In this document: positions 48,362-60,829 of the stretch, one piece after another
Layout: each line of letters opens with the position of its first letter
Numbering within the stretch: position 1 is the stretch's first letter
Assembly (NCBI GenBank): GCA_028554795.2
Contig: CM068841.1
Coordinates: forward strand, 28,947,721 to 29,011,720
From: Sinohyriopsis cumingii
Lineage: Eukaryota > Mollusca > Bivalvia > Unionida > Unionidae
Length of the DNA stretch: 64,000 nt
Direction of reading: 5' to 3'
Made by a program: the position numbers and the translations under genes
The notes under the pieces: model-generated
What the model was told of the DNA's origin: nothing
The model's input: only the letters and a program-made list of their open reading frames with translations
The model's database searches: none

Positions 48362-49309
48362 ACGCGGTGGTAATTGCGTCTTCAGGAAATACTTGTAATT
48401 GTTCACGCACAAATCCACGTTGAGGAGTAGTTGAATCTAATCTGTAGACCAGAAGTGGATCTTACCACGCTGGAAATTGTATGTATCGTAATAATCCAAA
48501 TAGGATCAGTTGCTCTTTTTTTACCACCTTCAAGTTCACCGGGTTCATAAAAATATCTTACAGTCACATTAGCTAGTACAGGCTGTTTTGAAAAGGAGTT
48601 ATATCGTTGTACTGGTATATTTTTTTTGTAATTGCTCTGATGGGTTTCATAGAAATTGCACGAGATTCTTCATTATTTAAAGCAGATATCACACTTTGTA
48701 ATCGTGCAACCCATTCGCGAGATCTTATATCTTTCTGATTTTTTTCCTTCGCATGGTGATACCCAAACAATCTCTCAGCAAGTGTTCGATTAAATCGTTC
48801 AATAATTGCCTGATCACGATGAATTACGGTATGTCCTCGTCTGATTTTGACACTATGTTTTTCAATTAGAGATGATACTGCACCAAGTAATTTTTTGCCA
48901 GGACAAACCTGTAATGAATGTGGCCATTGCAAGTCTCCTCGTTGATAAATTTGTTCAAAAGCAGAAGAAACTTCATCTGCTGTTTTGGTTGATAGTGGTT
49001 CTGCTTCTTTATTCCTACTTACAACGTCAACGACTGTTAACGCGAATTTGTATATATGTGATTGACGTCTACTAATTTTAATAGTATCTTGTGGTAAAAA
49101 TATATCTGCTTGATGAGCTTCATTAGGAGTGCTGACATCAAAATGTACATTCTCATTTTTTTCGGTGGTGGTAGCTAAATTTGCCATATTGCCTGTCGTG
49201 CTAACCAATTTACAATAGCAGAACGTTTAACATATGTTGCATCAGCAAGTTTACTAATCGTTGCTCTACCATTCCAATATCCTCTTGAGCTATAATAAAT
49301 CAATCCCAT
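48343..49309 (-). pseudogene. Polinton integrase (rve type), catalytic Asp lost
   Basis: DDE integrase that would insert the provirus. Reading leftward from ATG 49309, the N-terminal frame (GYWNGRATISKLADAT, then IVNWLARQAIWQI) ends in TAG, and the main frame is 49208-48573. There HQADIFLPQD supplies the first Asp (residue 35 of that frame), FALTVVDVVSR follows, then SLQVCPGKKL places Cys102 where the second catalytic Asp should be, and IIERFNRTLAERLFG gives Glu137, exactly 35 residues on, the D,D-35-E spacing. After another frameshift near 48610 the C-terminal part reads VRYFYEPGELEGG, then ATDPIW, then GFVREQLQVFPED. The Cys for Asp change plus the breaks make it inactive. Confidence 0.9.
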
Positions 49310-49389
49310 TATAATAATAATAATCGGTTGATTAATTACCGGACCCTAATACTAGTTTACCTTTCATCGCAGATCTTATCAACCAATTA

Positions 49390-49860
49390 GTTAATGAATC
49401 TCTGAAAGATTTATTTTTGTATGGAATTTAACGAGTGAATCAACTTCACATTTGCAATATGTTGTTGTTGTAAATCCTTATTTTTATACGCTACATCATG
49501 AACGGGACATGGTTGATCAATTGCATTTATTGGATACTCTCCAGGTCTTGGTTGATCTCGTTCGTCAAGTCGGATATCAAGTTGTGTTCCAGGACCACAT
49601 TACTTATATCCGAGACGTTTTTCTTCTGGATACTTAGCCCATGGAACTCCTGGTAATTTTTTTAATGAAGCGGCTATATTACCATCAGACTGTCAGGGAG
49701 ATAAATTTATAATTTTCTGTACCACATTTTACACATTTACCTGTAAGTGCACGTTTTTTTTATTGTTTGTTGTTATTGTTGTTACTCCACTTGTGGGGGT
49801 AGATACTCTGCATCGAACACGATATAAATTAATATTATTAGATTTGTACAACGTGGATAT
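49390..49860 (-). pseudogene. Phospholipase-A2-like domain protein, broken
   Basis: The leftward frame from about 49670 reads LKKLPGVPWAKYPEEKRLGY, then TAA, CGPGTQLDIRLDERDQPRPG, then CPVHDVAYKNKD. The GPGT loop and the His-Asp pair are the calcium-loop and catalytic signature of phospholipase-A2-like domains found in some virion proteins, where they help membrane passage. Upstream, in other frames, YRVRCRVSTP and KCVKCGTENY resemble a small zinc-ribbon leader. The stop and frame changes make it a pseudogene. It lies just upstream of the integrase on the same strand. Confidence 0.6.
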
Positions 49861-49945
49861 CAGCATTAACAAATTCCATCAGAATGATAACAATAGGTCC
49901 ATCCAGATCGGGTTAAACACAATTACTGCTTAATTTGATGATGAG

Positions 49946-50203
49946 ATGGCTCAAGATAAATTATATTTAGTGACACCATCCGTAGATGCTCAGAGATGCT
50001 ACGATATGCTTAAAGATTTTAATGACGAGGACGGCAATGATATTATTAATTTTATCACCGATATTGATGAAGCCCCATCTGTAGATGACCTCGATGGATT
50101 TATTAATAATCTCGTAGTATACGACGATATAATGCTCGACAAACAATCAAATCAAGCTCGGATAATCTACCCCACACGGATTTATCAGGATAAATTTACA
50201 TGA
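49946..50203 (+). pseudogene. Packaging ATPase fragment, second subtype
   Basis: MAQDKLYLVTPSVDAQRCYD, then NDEDGNDIINFITDIDEAPS, then NLVVYDDIMLDKQ. The last is a Walker B strand with Asp-Asp, followed in this family by a conserved Gln. The family continues about 100 residues beyond this point, but here the frame ends in unrelated sequence at 50203, and the N-terminal Walker A part is absent. So this is a truncated copy of a Polinton packaging ATPase, of a clade different from the remnant at 12.2-12.7 kb. Opposite strand to the integrase. Confidence 0.7.
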
Positions 50204-51682
50204 TCCTCGATCACGATATCGTAAAATATACGTCTTGATAAAAGCTTTGGTTGAGAGGCTAATATAATGATGATTTAATTACTCGCACATTAAAGCAGCA
50301 GAGAGGGTGCGACCAAAAATGAGTGTCCGACTGGTAAACAAAAACACTTATTAAAATTTAGTAAAACACAAAGCGACAAAAATGAAGTAACAATATCAGC
50401 TAACCAAACTAGAGAAACTCAGTTTTAGTTATTTCGTTATTTTTCATAATTGGTTTTAAAGCAAGAGGTCTGTTCACCCTCTCTGCTGCTGAACCATATA
50501 GAACCAAAACTCAGACAAATGCGTTGCTTAGACCAAGAATTCATCGTTGTTAGTATATATAAAAAAATGTCTTGCTCTTTGGATCGGCTGAGCTATCAAA
50601 TGAAATAAACATCCGCATCTTTGAACTCTTCCAGACACTTTAAAGAGACTAAAATATTTCAATAATTGTCCAAGATAAACAACCTGCTGGCTTGATCACC
50701 CTCCAGTACCCGCGACGGAATCCTTTTATATTCTCAAACTATCCCCTTTTTCCTTCTTCAAATTAGTTGCTATTCACTAATCTTGTATTCACATTTCTAG
50801 TATGATGAATTTTACGATGTTCATTGTTTTAATGCACTGTACTACTGGTCCATGCATAAGTATATATACGTACTGTTAGTCCTTGCCACTTTTCATGTAC
50901 CTACTTGTGTATTTGGCGGAGGGCTATTGCTAAGTTGTGAGAACTTGTAGCCCCACCCCATGTACTGTAAATATGGATATATAAATGTTCGTATCAAAAA
51001 AGAAAAAAGGAAGAAGAAAGAAAAAAAAAAAAAAAGATGCGCTAGAACTTTCACTTTGTACACTGCTAACAAGAAATAACTCGATATAGTATAATCATAG
51101 TACTAGAGGATGTAGCCCCACTTCCGGCTCGGATATTGTGATGTGCTATTATTTATTCGTCATTTGTGAAACAATATCATCAAGACCGACTGTTCCTGCA
51201 TTTTATTTAAAATTTGATTCTTAATATACTGGTATCTCTGTACGGAATATAAGAAGGAAAAAAAAGAGCTGTCAACAACTGGCAATACGTATGTTACTAT
51301 GAGGTCATAGAAAACCCCTTTTTAGTTCTTATATGGTTTTGGATTTTATTAAAGTAGCATTACCGCAAACAGAGGATGGAAAAAACAAGCAACCTCTCAA
51401 AACAGAGAAAACAATAAAATGTTTCATTCCATGTAACTGGTTTCCATTTAAGTGATTCATGAAATTACAGAGCATCTCCCATCTATTTTTGTTTTCTTTT
51501 TCAAAATTAGTTGTAAATGTGCAGACCATCCCAACCCCCAAATATCAGAACAGTTTCCGGAAATTACACATTATGGATGGTGATAGGCTAGCGAAAGCAA
51601 TCAAACTGGGAAAATTTTAAAGTTTAAGACTTTCTCAATTTTATGACGTTACATACTAGTATCTGTTTATCAGGTAATAATA
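50204..51682. other. Non-coding, no gene seen
   Basis: AT-rich, with an A-run near 51018-51035. The end of the second provirus lies somewhere at its left, but no terminal repeat was recognised. Confidence 0.4.
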
Positions 51683-51841
51683 GGCCCCGGGTGGCCGAGT
51701 GGTCAAAGGCAGGGTCAACGTGGGTATGTGAGAAAGTTTGCTAGTAGCTTCCCGTGGGTTGACGGTTGTTCCCGGATTCTTCTTCCACCAGATAATCTGA
51801 CCGCCATGTGTATCCTATCATGCGCTGAAAATTGGCGTTAA
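51683..51841 (+). mobile_element. tRNA-derived SINE, family B, 5' part, split by a MITE
   Basis: GGCCCCGGGTGGCCGAGTGG A box, then the family body (TGCGCTGAAAATTGGCGTTAA). It lacks part of the B-box region compared with the other copies. The family sequence continues after the inserted element, at 52496 (ACCCACAATCA). Confidence 0.8.
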
Positions 51842-52491
51842 GGTCTCACTGGATAGTTTCATATTTTGATCCCCCCCCCCATTTTTAAGGTAGAAGGCAT
51901 GAACCTAATTATCACAAGCCTAGCATTTATAAATTCACACATAAGCTAAATCTATAATGTGGTTTAGATTTACTTTGAGTTAGGTTTGGAAATAGGTTGG
52001 CTTGTTGGTGACTGCCTGTCACAGTTAGATGAGCATTGGAGATCAAATGCGTAACTTGGGCTGCAAATGAGCTGCCAACTTGGCTTACGTATTTATGTGT
52101 GTCTGCTACAGAGGTAAATATCTAAAAATCTAGATGGTTGAGGGGTGATGAAAAGTATGCTAATTTGTTATAGTACTAGTGAACTTGATTCATGCATAAG
52201 GCACATACTGATTCTTTTAGCTGCCTTGTCACAGAAAAATATTCAAAATAGCTATTTCTTGTCAAAAATGAATGTAAAATTTAGGGGGTGGTGGCAGTGT
52301 TGGTTCAGTATAAAAACCACCAGTTGCATCAAGAATTAACCTGATTACTGCAGTCTAAATCTTACATGTATGCTTTCTACAAAAATCATTAGTTTGTTTT
52401 TATTTGTATCTTCAGTGTAAAATTATTCTCATTTTTCTGTAATTGGTCATTGTCGGATGAAAATTCACCAGATAAACTGTCCAGTGAGACC
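51842..52491. mobile_element. TTAA-flanked MITE, 650 bp, nested in a SINE
   Basis: It begins GGTCTCACTGGATAGTTT and ends AAACTGTCCAGTGAGACC, inverted repeats of 18 bases with one mismatch. TTAA flanks both sides (51838-51841 and 52492-52495), the target-site duplication of piggyBac and Kolobok transposons. Joining the flanks restores the family-B SINE body (GGCGTTAAACCCAC), which proves the insertion. No transposase frame. Confidence 0.88.
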
Positions 52492-52520
52492 TTAAACCCA
52501 CAATCAGTGGCATCGCTACG

Positions 52521-53369
52521 GAGTGTTAGCCTTGTAGCTATATTGATACAGTACATGTAAGCTGGGCTTACGAAAAAATGATTTTGTGGTTATAACTAAC
52601 TACAGGGGTATTTTTTTTAAAAAAAATACTAAATTTCTGTTGAAACACCGCAAAAATTTTTATAGACAGTCATTTTGGTGTCATTGGGTGCAGGCCGCAC
52701 CGCCCAGGGACGCTAGTGCCCACAATAGCAACAACACTCAGGAAAGTTCTTTATTTTCTATATATAAGTTTTAATGAGGTCGTTTTCCATGTCACTACTA
52801 ATAATACATTCCTATTCCCATGATACAGTGTAGTCCTATGCTGCTATACATGATGTAATTATACACTTTGTCTTCTTGATTATTATGCAACCCATTGTTG
52901 TCTCAGCAGTTCAACTTCCTTTGTTATCATTTTTCTTGAGCTCTTTCATTATCTCGCCATCTTAATCGAATGCAGCAGTCATTGTGGCATTGAACGCTGA
53001 AATCAAAGACAATGAAAACCGCCTTATCAGCTTCAATTTTGATTTGTGGCGGTATACAGAATCCATGTTAAAGTTTCAGTAATACTCAGTTAAGAAACAA
53101 AATAGACAGAAAGCCATTGGTATGTATACTTTCGTAAACGTCATTTGTATTAAACATATCCCTTCAGTGAATCAGTCTTTCCCACGCAATTTACATGATC
53201 AACATTCGAGTCAAGTCAAATCCATGAGGTCAAGTCTAACAGTTCAAGTCAAAATTTGGCTGTCTGTAGTAATATGATTGTGTATGTAGTTCCCATATTT
53301 TCCCGAAGTATGTATCTTGACTAACGCATGCACACATACATGCATCTACCCATTCATCTTTCCACCTTC
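52521..53369. other. Non-coding, upstream of integrin exon
   Basis: No gene seen. A short SINE-B tail ends near 52520. Confidence 0.4.
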
Positions 53370-53580
53370 CACACACACATACATACATACATACATACAT
53401 GCATGCATACATACATCCATACAAACATACATACATACTTACATGCATGCATGCATGAATACTTACATGCACGCACGCACGCACATACATACATACATAC
53501 ATACATACATACATACACAGATCCATACATATATCCACACACACACACACACACACACACACCCACACCCATACAAACAT
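53370..53580. repeat. Compound (ATAC)n / (CATG)n / (CA)n microsatellite
   Basis: Four-base repeats in blocks (ACAT, GCAT, GCAC), then (CA)n. Open frames on both strands here come from the repeat only. Confidence 0.92.
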
Positions 53581-53689
53581 GAGTGATTTTCAGCATCCCA
53601 GTTCATCAGTTGTAAATCAGCCAGCACACTTCCGTCCAAACACTTATCACGGACCACCATCATCAAGCTGTAAAGCTACTCTCTTCTCT

Positions 53690-54381
53690 GAAACGCTGTA
53701 TTTCTATCTAATGTGTGTTTTAAATTTGCAGAACCTTTTAAACATATCTTCCACATCAAGTTGTAACATCTGTATATAATGTTATCTATTACGTCAGAAT
53801 GGCAGACACCCTTTATAAATATTGCTGCTCCTCAAGCCATGGGTTCTAATTTGAGGGTCCCTGTATAAGTATATACGGTACTACAAGGATACAGGAAAAT
53901 GTGAGACGCATGGACGCCCTTTTCCGACACACATTCCAACAAGAGGCGTACGCCTTTTGCCATCTTTGTTGATATTTCATTTCCCAATGTGATACAGAGA
54001 TTCAAAAATGAACACAAAGTTCGGTTTGGCGAATCGTCTAGCGTTATCAACTATATTCGTCTGGGTTATTGTGGATGAAGTCAGTACATTCAATGTGGAC
54101 GATAAAAAGCCCATCTATTTTCAGGAAGAAGAAAATGCAATGTTCGGATACACTGTAGCTTTCATAGAGAACAGCTCTGGCAAAACAAGGTAGGTTGTTT
54201 GGGTTTGTTTTATGAAAGTTCATCAAATTCTCGTGTATGTGGGCACAACTGTTGGTGAATTTAGCGACGACCCATAGGGTTTACCCCATCCCTCTTCATG
54301 AACTTTTCCCTATATATGTTTTGGGCGGTTGATTCACTTCCGAAAGTCGCATTTTTAGAATGTTTTCATTTGTGTTGCAAG

Positions 54382-54420
<39 letters not shown>
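53690..54420 (+). repeat. Right copy of the segmental duplication (integrin 5' region)
   Basis: Matches 17830-18540, covering about 300 bases upstream of the exon, the exon, and about 200 bases of the following intron up to a (GT)n run. Confidence 0.75.
54008..54189 (+). CDS. Integrin alpha-like subunit, exon 1
   Basis: ATG at 54008 opens a signal peptide (ALSTIFVWVIVDEVS), then STFNVDDKKPIYF and MFGYTVAFI. These are the mature N-terminus and first beta-propeller strand of integrin alpha chains (cell-surface adhesion receptors that pair with beta chains). The frame leaves the exon at CAAG, followed by donor GTAGGT at 54190. No second exon (the expected VGAP-type strand) was found downstream to 64000, so the first intron is probably longer than 9.8 kb. 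Intact, unlike its copy at 18143. Family assignment is from the N-terminal pattern only. No promoter is recognised. Confidence 0.72.
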
Positions 54421-54423
<3 letters not shown>

Positions 54424-56262
54424 CAGATGTGAATGTCAGGATGAAAAAAAGGTGCATGTAAGCTGTGTGGATCCTAAAATCATATCCAGCTTGAGTAACT
54501 TAAACTAATGACCGCTAGGGCGAAATATTTTCTATAACATCCATCCAGATATATGTGTGCAATCTCTCTCTCTCTCTCTCTCTCCACTTATAGCTAATCG
54601 CAACCCCCTCCACTGATGAAGTGCTAAGTAAACCCTATCCCAAAACAGACTGGTAAACCTGGTTGGCATTGAGTAATGGAGTATATTAATGTCGGTTATC
54701 ACCAGACATCACAAAACTATTGGAACATTGGATGTTATATTTATTACTCCATATGCTGTATCAGTGTAAAGCATAATCGATAAAAGAAGGAACGACCTGC
54801 AATGCTAATGTATATTAGTCCAAATTCCGTTCTTTCTATTATCAGAAACATTGTAATCGATTTTTGTTTTATGTGAGATATATGTAAACCACTGCATACT
54901 AGCGCCCTTCAACATACATGTGCGTTCCATGGGGGAATCATTGCAGTTGGGCAGCCGGTGAAAGCACAGAAGAATTGAACCGGTGATTGCAATTATCGCG
55001 ACGAGAGAGAGAGAGAGAGATTAGATTTTCATGCTTTTTTTTTTTTTTTTACAAAACCTTGTGAGCACGACTAAGCAATATGCCCTTAAAGTAGACTTGT
55101 GTAGTTAAATTAATGTGTTTTTACGTGCGTTTGTCCTGTTTAAAGTTTCAGGCAATTACAGTAGTTATTAGTTATTCCGTTTTGGGTTTAATTTTTGTGT
55201 GATTATTGTTTTTTGTGTGGTTATTGTTTTTGATATGGTTATTGCTTTTGGTGTGGTTATTGTTTGTTTTTTTCTGTACATTTTTTTGAACAGCTTTAAT
55301 CTAGATGAATGTGCTAAAATCCCGATCTTAAAAATCAGGCAAAATGTCAATTTCATTTTGTTCACATTGATATATTTTTCTTTCCTTCTGTCCAATACCA
55401 CTGTCATATACCGACATTAACTAAGCTGTGGTATGGGGTGGGGAGCATTTTAATGGCTTATTTTCAGCTTCTCACTTATATCTTCTGATCATCTTATTTT
55501 TTAACATACTTATTGTAGTGACACAAATTCGAGTAATCTCGGTTTTTTTTGTTCGCGTCAAGGGTTTAATTCTGCATCCACAATTTTAATTAGTAGGATG
55601 AGAAACAAAAAGATAAATTGGATATTTTTTTTAATTGGCAGCACAAAATACTTACTAAGATACTTGAATATCACACCGCTTGATTGATGATTCTCAGATT
55701 GAATTCATTAATACCATAGTTTTAAACAAGTGCAGTTTATTCATCCAATTAAAACGGATATGTCGTCTAGGTCACCATTACCACATACTAAACAGTATCT
55801 TCGTTTTGTTTAATTCTATTACCACCATACCTATTAGTTTCATTAAATTATATTACCATCGTGCCTACCCGTTTCGTTAAATTATGTTGCCACCGTGTCT
55901 ACCAGTTCGTTAAATTATATTGCCGCCGTGCCTACCAGTTTAAATCTTCAATTTGTATAGTAAAACATATATTCTGGAATATCAGACCTGTTTCCAGTTG
56001 CAAAATATATTATGATATTGTTCAAAAGACATGAATGATTTTACATTTGCATGGAGTAACAGCTTTGGCGAAGTATAGAAAAAAGTATCCCCGTCAGATA
56101 CGTATAAAGTTGCAAGTAGTTTTATTGAATTCAAACTGTGAAAAGCCCCCACCCTCCCAAAACAACAAAATTCAAATTCCCAAAACAAACTAGAAAAGAA
56201 AACCATCAATAATAAAATATCCAGGAAGCATCTCCAATTATTATAATACAGACATGTAACAG
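54421..56262. other. Probable integrin intron 1 with minor repeats
   Basis: No gene seen. (CT)n at about 54565-54583; a run of about 18-bp units (TGTGTGGTTATTGTTTT) at 55192-55267; three units of about 36 bp (GTTAAATTATATTGCC, CGTGCCTACCAGTT) at 55845-55940. Confidence 0.45.
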
Positions 56263-56351
<89 letters not shown>

Positions 56352-56392
56352 GTATGTGTGTGTGTGTGTGTGTGTGTGTTAGAGAGAGAGAA
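56263..56392. repeat. (TA)n(TG)n(GA)n microsatellite
   Basis: Three adjacent dinucleotide runs. Confidence 0.95.
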
Positions 56393-56735
56393 TAACTGGA
56401 ATATAAAAAGCAAAGCCAGTTTTTAAGCTCTGTACATTTTCTGTGAACCAACTACGGATTTATGTTTTGATATTATCAAAACCCCATATTCAACAACGCC
56501 TTAGAAAATGCATATACCGTTTGGTCCCTTAGGAAGCAAGCATGCATCGTGTCGTGGTCTGATTGTCATATCTGACACACATTCAATATCTGATCATTCA
56601 TAATTGTGTTGGAGTGGTACAATATTAGAAACGGAAACATGCACATGCCACAAATATCTCTTCGGGATTCAGAAAGTTTTGTTAAGATTAGCAATGAACT
56701 TATCAGTAAAGGAATGTAATGATACCATACTTATA

Positions 56736-56987
56736 TTGTTGTTGTTGTTGTTGGGTTTCACGCTATTTTTCAGCACACGATAGGCTATACATGGCGGCCA
56801 GTATTAGCGGTGGAGGAAGAACCCGGGTAAACCCTGGAAAGAACCACCGACCCACGAGAAGCTACCGGCAAGCTTTCTCACATACCCACACCGGCCGAAT
56901 CCGAGACTCGAACCGACGCAGAAAAGAGGTGAGATGGCAATGATCCGTAACGGAGAGCGCTTTAGACCACTCGGCCACTCGGGGCCT
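56736..56987 (-). mobile_element. tRNA-derived SINE, family B, with 11-bp target duplication
   Basis: On the minus strand: GGCCCCGAGTGGCCGAGTGG, then B box GGTTCGAGTCTC, then a body ending in (AAC)n. CCATACTTATA flanks it at 56725-56735 and 56988-56998. It is the most complete copy of the family in the window. Confidence 0.92.
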
Positions 56988-57438
56988 CCATACTTATACG
57001 GAGAGGGATTACCGCACTAATTCTATGCATGTATTTTCTAATCTTCCTTGATGATCCATTGTAGACGGCTGCTTGAAAGGTTTGAGCAAAATGCTGATAA
57101 CTGCACCTCGAGGCCATACTTTCGTTTCTTATTTATTCATGAGAGAGAGAGCACATTACAGAGATGTTGTTGTTGAGTTTAATTATAGTAGCGTTCGCAC
57201 AATTGTGCATGTGCCACTTTTTTCTGACTGCACCGCAGCCTGCTAGTTGTTCGTGGGGAAGGGGATGGTGCCACCTCCCCCAGGCTTTTATGGATTCAAG
57301 GAACCCTGATAGTTTGGCCTCAACCTGTGGGTCCATAAAGGTCCCTACAGTTAAATGGTTGGCTGTCATTAGTGGGAAGGAGAGCTCGGAACGGTCCTGC
57401 TTGCTTTACATCGCTGGTTTCTTGTTGCATTTGCCTGG

Positions 57439-57551
57439 TGTTTTTTTTTTTTTTTTTTTTTTTTTTTCCGAGATTTTTTTTCTTTTTTTTTTTCTTCTTC
57501 AAAATGTTCTAAAAGGAACATCTTAAGATGATCACTGAGATGAGGATTTTG

Positions 57552-57614
<63 letters not shown>
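57439..57614. repeat. T-run and (TA)n microsatellite
   Basis: A long T-run at 57439-57467, a second near 57475-57493, then (TA)n at 57555-57614. Confidence 0.92.
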
Positions 57615-57619
<5 letters not shown>

Positions 57620-60117
57620 GAAGTAAGGTAAAATTATACATAGTTCTTATATATTCATGGCATGGATGATTATGCAATAGCCAGCAAGTATTGTCACTAG
57701 TTGTCTGTGACAAGTATGTCATATCTCCTATTTCATTTTAAATCTCCAATTCCAATACAACAGCAAGATGCAAATGACTTGAAACGAGGACATCACATAA
57801 AATGCATATATGCTACAAAAATATGAACTTATTTCATTATATAAGAAAAGAAATTCTAAGAGTATGAAATATATTTTCTATGTGCAAACATAAAGAACAA
57901 GTCCATATGATTAGTAGATACTTTATTTCGATAGATATCGAACTGGAAACTACATTTTCTTTAAAAAAAATATTTAAAACCGTACTCATCCAGATATGAA
58001 GCGATATTTATAGTACAGATAAGATGACTGACTGTGTGGTACCCCACTGATAACACATCAGACTCCTTAGGTCATCCATTATACAAATATAATAGATTGA
58101 ATATAAATAACATTGATACCGCAACCAGTCAACAGTTCAATTTGTATTTATTATTACTGCTACAGTACAGTACTAAAAGTGCTTGCTATATTTGGATATG
58201 AAATTAATGTAGTAGTTAAAAAGATTAATAATTTTTTTGTACATGTATTATCTACAGATGTAATTGTTTTCTGTTAGAAGAATAAGACACACACACATAA
58301 TTTTCTAACAAAACTTGTAAAGTTTTTAAAGCTAGTCACAGCTCAGGATGTTGTAGCATCCATCACCTCCGCCGCTCCACATAAACATCTTCATTTGTCT
58401 GTGAGTTTATCATTATTTAATCCTGTTTAAAATATAAGCTAATATTGTCGTGACACAAAAAAATATCAACACAATACAACTATGCAATAAAGCAAAATAA
58501 ATAAATAAAAACAATATACAGTCTTGTATTTAGCTTTTGATAGGAAATATAAGAAGAAAAAAGTTTAAACCGGCATTCATAAAAACAATATTGTTAGATG
58601 AATTATTCTGAAACAAATATCATCATACAGGTAGGCAATTATAAGGAACATATATCTGGATTGTCTTGTTACATTGTTCTTATAGATTTATTTGCCAATC
58701 CCTTTTGTTTTTTACTTTCACATAAATAAAACATGAATGAAAACAAGCTTTTCACACAATCTGGCTTTTGGAATTGTCATACACTCATCATTGCAAATTC
58801 TGAGGAATTAAAACTGTAAATTCTGGATTGGCCAAGACACTTTACCTTTTGTGTACCACATACTGTACATTTGTAAATTATGACTCAAGTTCAGTCAGGT
58901 TATATTCCCTAGTGTCTGTCAAGAATTAATCCCCAAAAACATCAATTACTGGATCTGTATTAAATATATTTATTATACGCTCATTTTTTCCCTCGTTAAT
59001 TTTACATTGTCAGAATTGTTGAGTATTACCCGATATTGAATCCGCGCGACAATATACATATAGCATTCACGTGCATAAAAACTACTTTCTATTGTAAACA
59101 AACAATGAACGCAGACGCCAGCACTTTTGATTTGTGCACAAATCATGTACACTCTCGTAAGAGGCTCTTTACGCTGAGGTTGTTTAAATTTGTTTCTAAA
59201 TGAACAAAAGCAGCTGTGTCATGGACTGCCACATACCATCTGTTTTGGCACATTCTGTGTTGATACAATGTTACGGATTTAAGCTAGCTAGAGTATATAA
59301 CATACGCAAGATAAGGTCCTTACAAATAACATACAAGTGACAATTCATATACTGTCTTCTTTAGATGATGATTCTTCTTTAGATGATGATAAGAATGGCA
59401 AAATAAAATATACTTACGGTTTTACATCCTGAATTTCCTCAAAATGTATTTTCTTAATTCTGCAAATCCGAATTACACGAGCCATGTCATAGGTTTTTAA
59501 TCTGGATTACACATTTCGAAGTTGTACTGTAATTTCGATGATAAGTGCAATTGCATCCTCCTTACTACACTCAAAATGAAATAAGCATTAAATTCCATAG
59601 CGTCTTTTTGATGATTGCAATTGAAAGACTTCATACTTTTCCCACATTATGATTTCAAACATTCAATGACAGAAACAGAAACACATTTCAGATGTCAACA
59701 CGCTTCTGCCCAGCCTATTAAATCTCATGTATTTTATGTGGAATCGTCACATACAAATCCAGTCCATAATCAAGAAATTTCCTAGAATCGAGAAAGATAA
59801 CAAAATCTATTCATTCCAGTTCAAATGGAAAAGTTGTTGCAATGCACATTCATTCACAATATGACTCCAAATTTCAATTTTAACTAGACACGCCATTTTC
59901 TTTCGAAAGTTATGTCGAGCGCGCGACTAAGTTCAAATTTATCTGGGTTGAGTTATGTGCGCAGTAATGATGTTGATTTGTGTAATGATGAATATGCGCT
60001 TGTGTATTTGGTTTGGAATGCGGCATACATTAATTTACGTTGTTTCTTGTAGTGTATTGTGTTTATATAATTAAACCTTAGGTAGAATTTTTAAAAATGA
60101 GCAAATAATAAAAAGCT
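57615..60117. other. Non-coding, no gene seen
   Basis: AT-rich intron-like DNA. Nothing beyond short simple repeats is supported. Confidence 0.45.
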
Positions 60118-60238
60118 TACTGCATTTGAATGGGAAAATATGATCTCGTTTTGTCAAAAGGATATACTTCACGACCTTGGGAGTGCAGTATATCCTTCTG
60201 GCAAAACGAGATCATATTTTCCCATACAAATGAAGTAA
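60118..60238. repeat. Foldback element: 52-bp arms, 17-base loop
   Basis: Arms 60118-60169 and 60187-60238 are reverse complements with about four mismatches. The shared core is GGGAAAATATGATCTCGTTT. A transcript would form a long hairpin of about 120 bases. It could be a tiny MITE or a hairpin-RNA precursor. Confidence 0.8.
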
Positions 60239-60829
60239 CCTATAAATACTGTGCAAAAATGCTCACTTTCTGATGAATTTATTTTGTGGGCAATAAAAAC
60301 AAGTTGTTTGCACTTGCTATGGGCACAAAACCATGAATAGGATTATATTTTATTTGCTAATGTGTTATTCTGATACTTTGACCTTCATAAAACTATTATA
60401 TTTATGAACCTGAGATGAAACTGAAATTTGGCCTCTTACCCCTACTGTATGAGCCTTGGAACAATGGATAAGTTAAATTCCATAATTTAAATGTCTTAAT
60501 CACTAAGCAGAGAGAGAGAGAGAGATATTCATAAATAAGTTAGTCTTTTTAAGGAATAATAGAAACCAATATCCAATTTATGACTGCAGTTGCAATATAT
60601 CTGAGCAGAAAATAATAGCTACTTTATAAGCATGCAAATCATTTTAATGTGAGTTATAGGCCCTCAGAGAAGACAAAAGACTGGGCTTTAGAAATTAAAG
60701 CCACACAAGTACCAGTTTGTTACTTTGTGAAAAATGGGGTCATTATGAGAAAATGGAGACACCTGATGTACTTGCTGGTGATGAGTGAGCAATCAAATTG
60801 TTGTTCCAAAGTCATATAGACAGGAAACA
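60239..60829. other. Non-coding, no gene seen
   Basis: AT-rich with a (GA)n run at about 60510-60526. Confidence 0.4.

Noticed and set aside
53236..53596. Overlapping open frames on both strands rich in His/Thr/Tyr or Val/Cys/Met
   Set aside because: They are translations of four-base and CA microsatellites.
57320..57526. Lysine- or phenylalanine-rich open frames
   Set aside because: Translations of the long T-runs.
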